NCBI GenBank assembly: GCA_030596225.1
Contig: JAUVKO010000130.1
Coordinates: 1 to 6,472 of the forward strand
Direction: 5' to 3'
DNA: 6,472 nt
Source of the DNA: Fidelibacterota bacterium
GTDB taxonomy: Bacteria; Fidelibacterota; UBA8477; JABMPR01
Part shown: piece after piece, positions 5,485-6,472 of the stretch
Position numbering within the stretch: position 1 is the first letter of the stretch
Layout: each line of letters starts with the position of its first letter
Position numbers and translations under genes: made by a program
Notes under the pieces: model-generated
What the model saw: only the letters and a program-made list of their open reading frames with translations
What the model was told of the DNA's origin: nothing
The model's database searches: none

Positions 5485-5582
5485 ACGGATCAAACACAAA
5501 TTCATATCTGAAAGCACCTTGCTTTGTCAGGAGCTGTCTTTTAAATTCAGATTCAATTTTTATATGAGGCTTCGGAGGACCA

Positions 5583-5918
5583 ATGGCTGATATTGATTTT
5601 GCAAATGCTGATAGTAGAATGAATTACTTGAAGGAGAATCTTGGACATCTCATGAATGGGATTGACAAGAATTATGGTCAGGTTCTCTTGGATGAATTGA
5701 TGCGTCGTATGGAAAAGACGGTAAGTGAATTCAATGAAGAAGTAAAAACTATGCTGGGACAACTCCAGGGCGCCGAAAGTACACCTGGTGATAATATTTT
5801 AGGCTCTGCTTCACCCAAATCCATACCGCAGCCAGAGAAAACTGCTGGTGAGGGGGAGATCGACGCTAATGGAGAGCTTTCAGAATTTGAAAAGCGCTTA
5901 CGATCTTTAGATCAGTAA
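5583..5918 (+). CDS. Hypothetical small acidic helical protein downstream of tgt
   Basis: The 111-residue product is not a family I recognise. Residues about 8-62 are predicted by eye to be strongly helical and amphipathic (SRMNYLKENLGHLMNGI, then VLLDELMRRMEKTVSEFNEE), compatible with a coiled coil or helical hairpin. Residues 63-97 are rich in Gly, Ser, Pro and Glu and look disordered. Residues 98-110 (ELSEFEKRLRSLD) form a short terminal amphipathic helix resembling a peptide docking motif. There is no signal peptide or membrane segment, so it is probably cytoplasmic. A GGAGGA site (5574-5579) precedes the ATG at a slightly short spacing of 4 bases after GGAGG. The gene lies 98 bases after tgt with no terminator between, so it may be read from the same transcript, and it is followed by a strong terminator. 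A small adaptor or structural protein is a guess from architecture only. Confidence 0.78.
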   Translation: MADIDFANADSRMNYLKENLGHLMNGIDKNYGQVLLDELMRRMEKTVSEFNEEVKTMLGQLQGAESTPGDNILGSASPKSIPQPEKTAGEGEIDANGELSEFEKRLRSLDQ

Positions 5919-5951
5919 TTTTTACATATACGATTATCATCTATTCTGACT

Positions 5952-5983
5952 AGCGACGATGTGAATCGTCGCTTTTATTTTAT
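5952..5983 (+). terminator. Intrinsic terminator with GUGA (GNRA) loop
   Basis: AGCGACGAT (5952-5960) and ATCGTCGCT (5965-5973) form a perfect 9-bp stem around the GNRA-type loop GTGA, followed by TTTTATTTTAT. It lies 33 bases after the stop of the small acidic protein. The T-tract contains the complement of the convergent gene's stop codon (5975-5977). On the minus strand the hairpin follows that gene directly but has no T-run behind it, so it should end mainly plus-strand transcripts. Confidence 0.9.
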
Positions 5984-6472
5984 CTGAAAATGGAGCACCT
6001 GCGGCCGATGATCTGAAGCAGTAGCACGCTCATTCACGGTAATCATTGGGCCTTCGATCACTTTGATCTTTGCACCAACAAATATATAATCAATTTTTCT
6101 ATCAGGTTTATCCGCAGGAAAAGTAAACTCCGGGTTAGGACTGATTTCTAAAATGCCATCCTTAAGATGTGTGCATATTTTCTGATAGCTGTCTGAGCTT
6201 GGCTCAAAATTAAAGTCACCGGCCAGGATCAGTTTTGGAAGGATTGGTAGGGCTTGAATGATCAAATCTATCTGTTCAGCTCGTTCTGCAGGAATCAATC
6301 CAAGATGAGTCCCCATAATAATTAATGTATCAACACCAAGATCCAATGAACTTAGAAAAACACTACGGCCTTCCAGCAGACTGTCAGTAGAGAGATCGAT
6401 CACCTTGAAGTTCAGGACTGGATATTTGGTGAGCAGAGCATTGCCATATTCACCATCGTCATAATCAATGGA
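5975..6472 (-). CDS. Endonuclease/exonuclease/phosphatase (EEP) family protein, N-terminus beyond the window
   Basis: The frame is open from TAA (5975-5977 on the minus strand) to the right edge, giving 165 visible residues; a GTG near 6403 is internal, since conserved sequence continues past it. Family landmarks in minus-strand order are EYGNALLTKYP (8-18 from the edge; compare GNALLS-x-P in EEP proteins), the catalytic His in MGTHLG (53-58), AGDFNFEP (84-91) with catalytic Asp and Asn, DRKIDYIFV (124-132), and the terminal SDHRP (153-157) with the catalytic Asp-His pair. EEP enzymes are Mg2+-dependent phosphodiesterases or phosphatases, including exonuclease III, DNase I, inositol-phosphate phosphatases and sphingomyelinases. 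This compact form with D-x-K/R-I-D-Y-I-F is typical of the generic bacterial metal-dependent hydrolase group. Substrate and any signal peptide cannot be judged because the N-terminus is missing. It converges on the small acidic gene. Confidence 0.9.
   Translation of the reverse strand, partial: SIDYDDGEYGNALLTKYPVLNFKVIDLSTDSLLEGRSVFLSSLDLGVDTLIIMGTHLGLIPAERAEQIDLIIQALPILPKLILAGDFNFEPSSDSYQKICTHLKDGILEISPNPEFTFPADKPDRKIDYIFVGAKIKVIEGPMITVNERATASDHRPQVLHFQIK

Noticed and set aside
5510..5529. Small hairpin after tgt (AAAGC...GCTTT) considered as a terminator
   Set aside because: The stem is only 5 bp, with no T-run, so tgt and the small acidic gene may share a transcript.
5524..5552. TTGTCA at 5524-5529 as a -35 box for the small acidic gene
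   Set aside because: No acceptable -10 box lies at 16-18 bases; the best candidate (TCAGAT) matches only three of six positions.
5408..5590. 60-codon plus-strand frame spanning the tgt end and the following gap
   Set aside because: It starts inside tgt in another frame without a ribosome binding site and overlaps the start of the next real gene; no recognisable features.

Overview
The window looks like a chromosomal segment of a Gram-negative-type bacterium: there is a probable lipoprotein, murein-recycling-type enzymes and a bacterial-type tRNA-guanine transglycosylase (Tgt). Base composition is moderate by eye (not counted). Several genes have clear Shine-Dalgarno sites (GGGGAG, GGAGGG, AGGAG, GGAGG), which argues against typical Bacteroidota. 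The phylum cannot be fixed from the sequence alone. I saw no tRNA, rRNA, CRISPR array, transposase or phage gene.

Layout. (1) 1-1016: the 3' end of a probable M14-family (MpaA-like) carboxypeptidase, followed 6 bases later by a divergent glutamate-racemase-family enzyme. The pair suggests recycling of peptidoglycan peptides. (2) 1017-1415: a 400-base stretch without a long gene. It holds an 18-base palindrome, a triplicated ATGAAT hexamer, a perfect TATAAT box and two small overlapping reading frames with excellent ribosome binding sites, the second encoding a one-helix membrane peptide. (3) 1416-2114: a lipoprotein made of an 18-19-residue 'VNG' repeat, probably a solenoid or beta-helix, closed by a strong terminator with a UACG tetraloop. 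(4) 2173-2290: non-coding, GC-rich at its left end and palindromic, resembling a decayed dispersed repeat. (5) 2291-5484: a promoter and a tight four-gene run, namely a class IV PLP aminotransferase, a SAM methyltransferase (11-base overlap), a membrane-anchored protein with a CpcT/CpeT-like C-terminal signature, and tgt (ATGA overlap). (6) 5583-5918: a small acidic helical protein of unknown function, then a GNRA-loop terminator. (7) 5975-6472, minus strand: the C-terminal part of an endonuclease/exonuclease/phosphatase-family protein that runs off the window. Its stop codon lies inside the T-tract of the convergent terminator.

Most of the window is ordinary housekeeping or accessory metabolism. 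The parts most worth a second look are the CpcT-like protein translationally coupled to tgt, the small-ORF/lipoprotein cassette, and the palindromic element between the two transcription units. I do not see convincing evidence for a wholly new multi-gene system.
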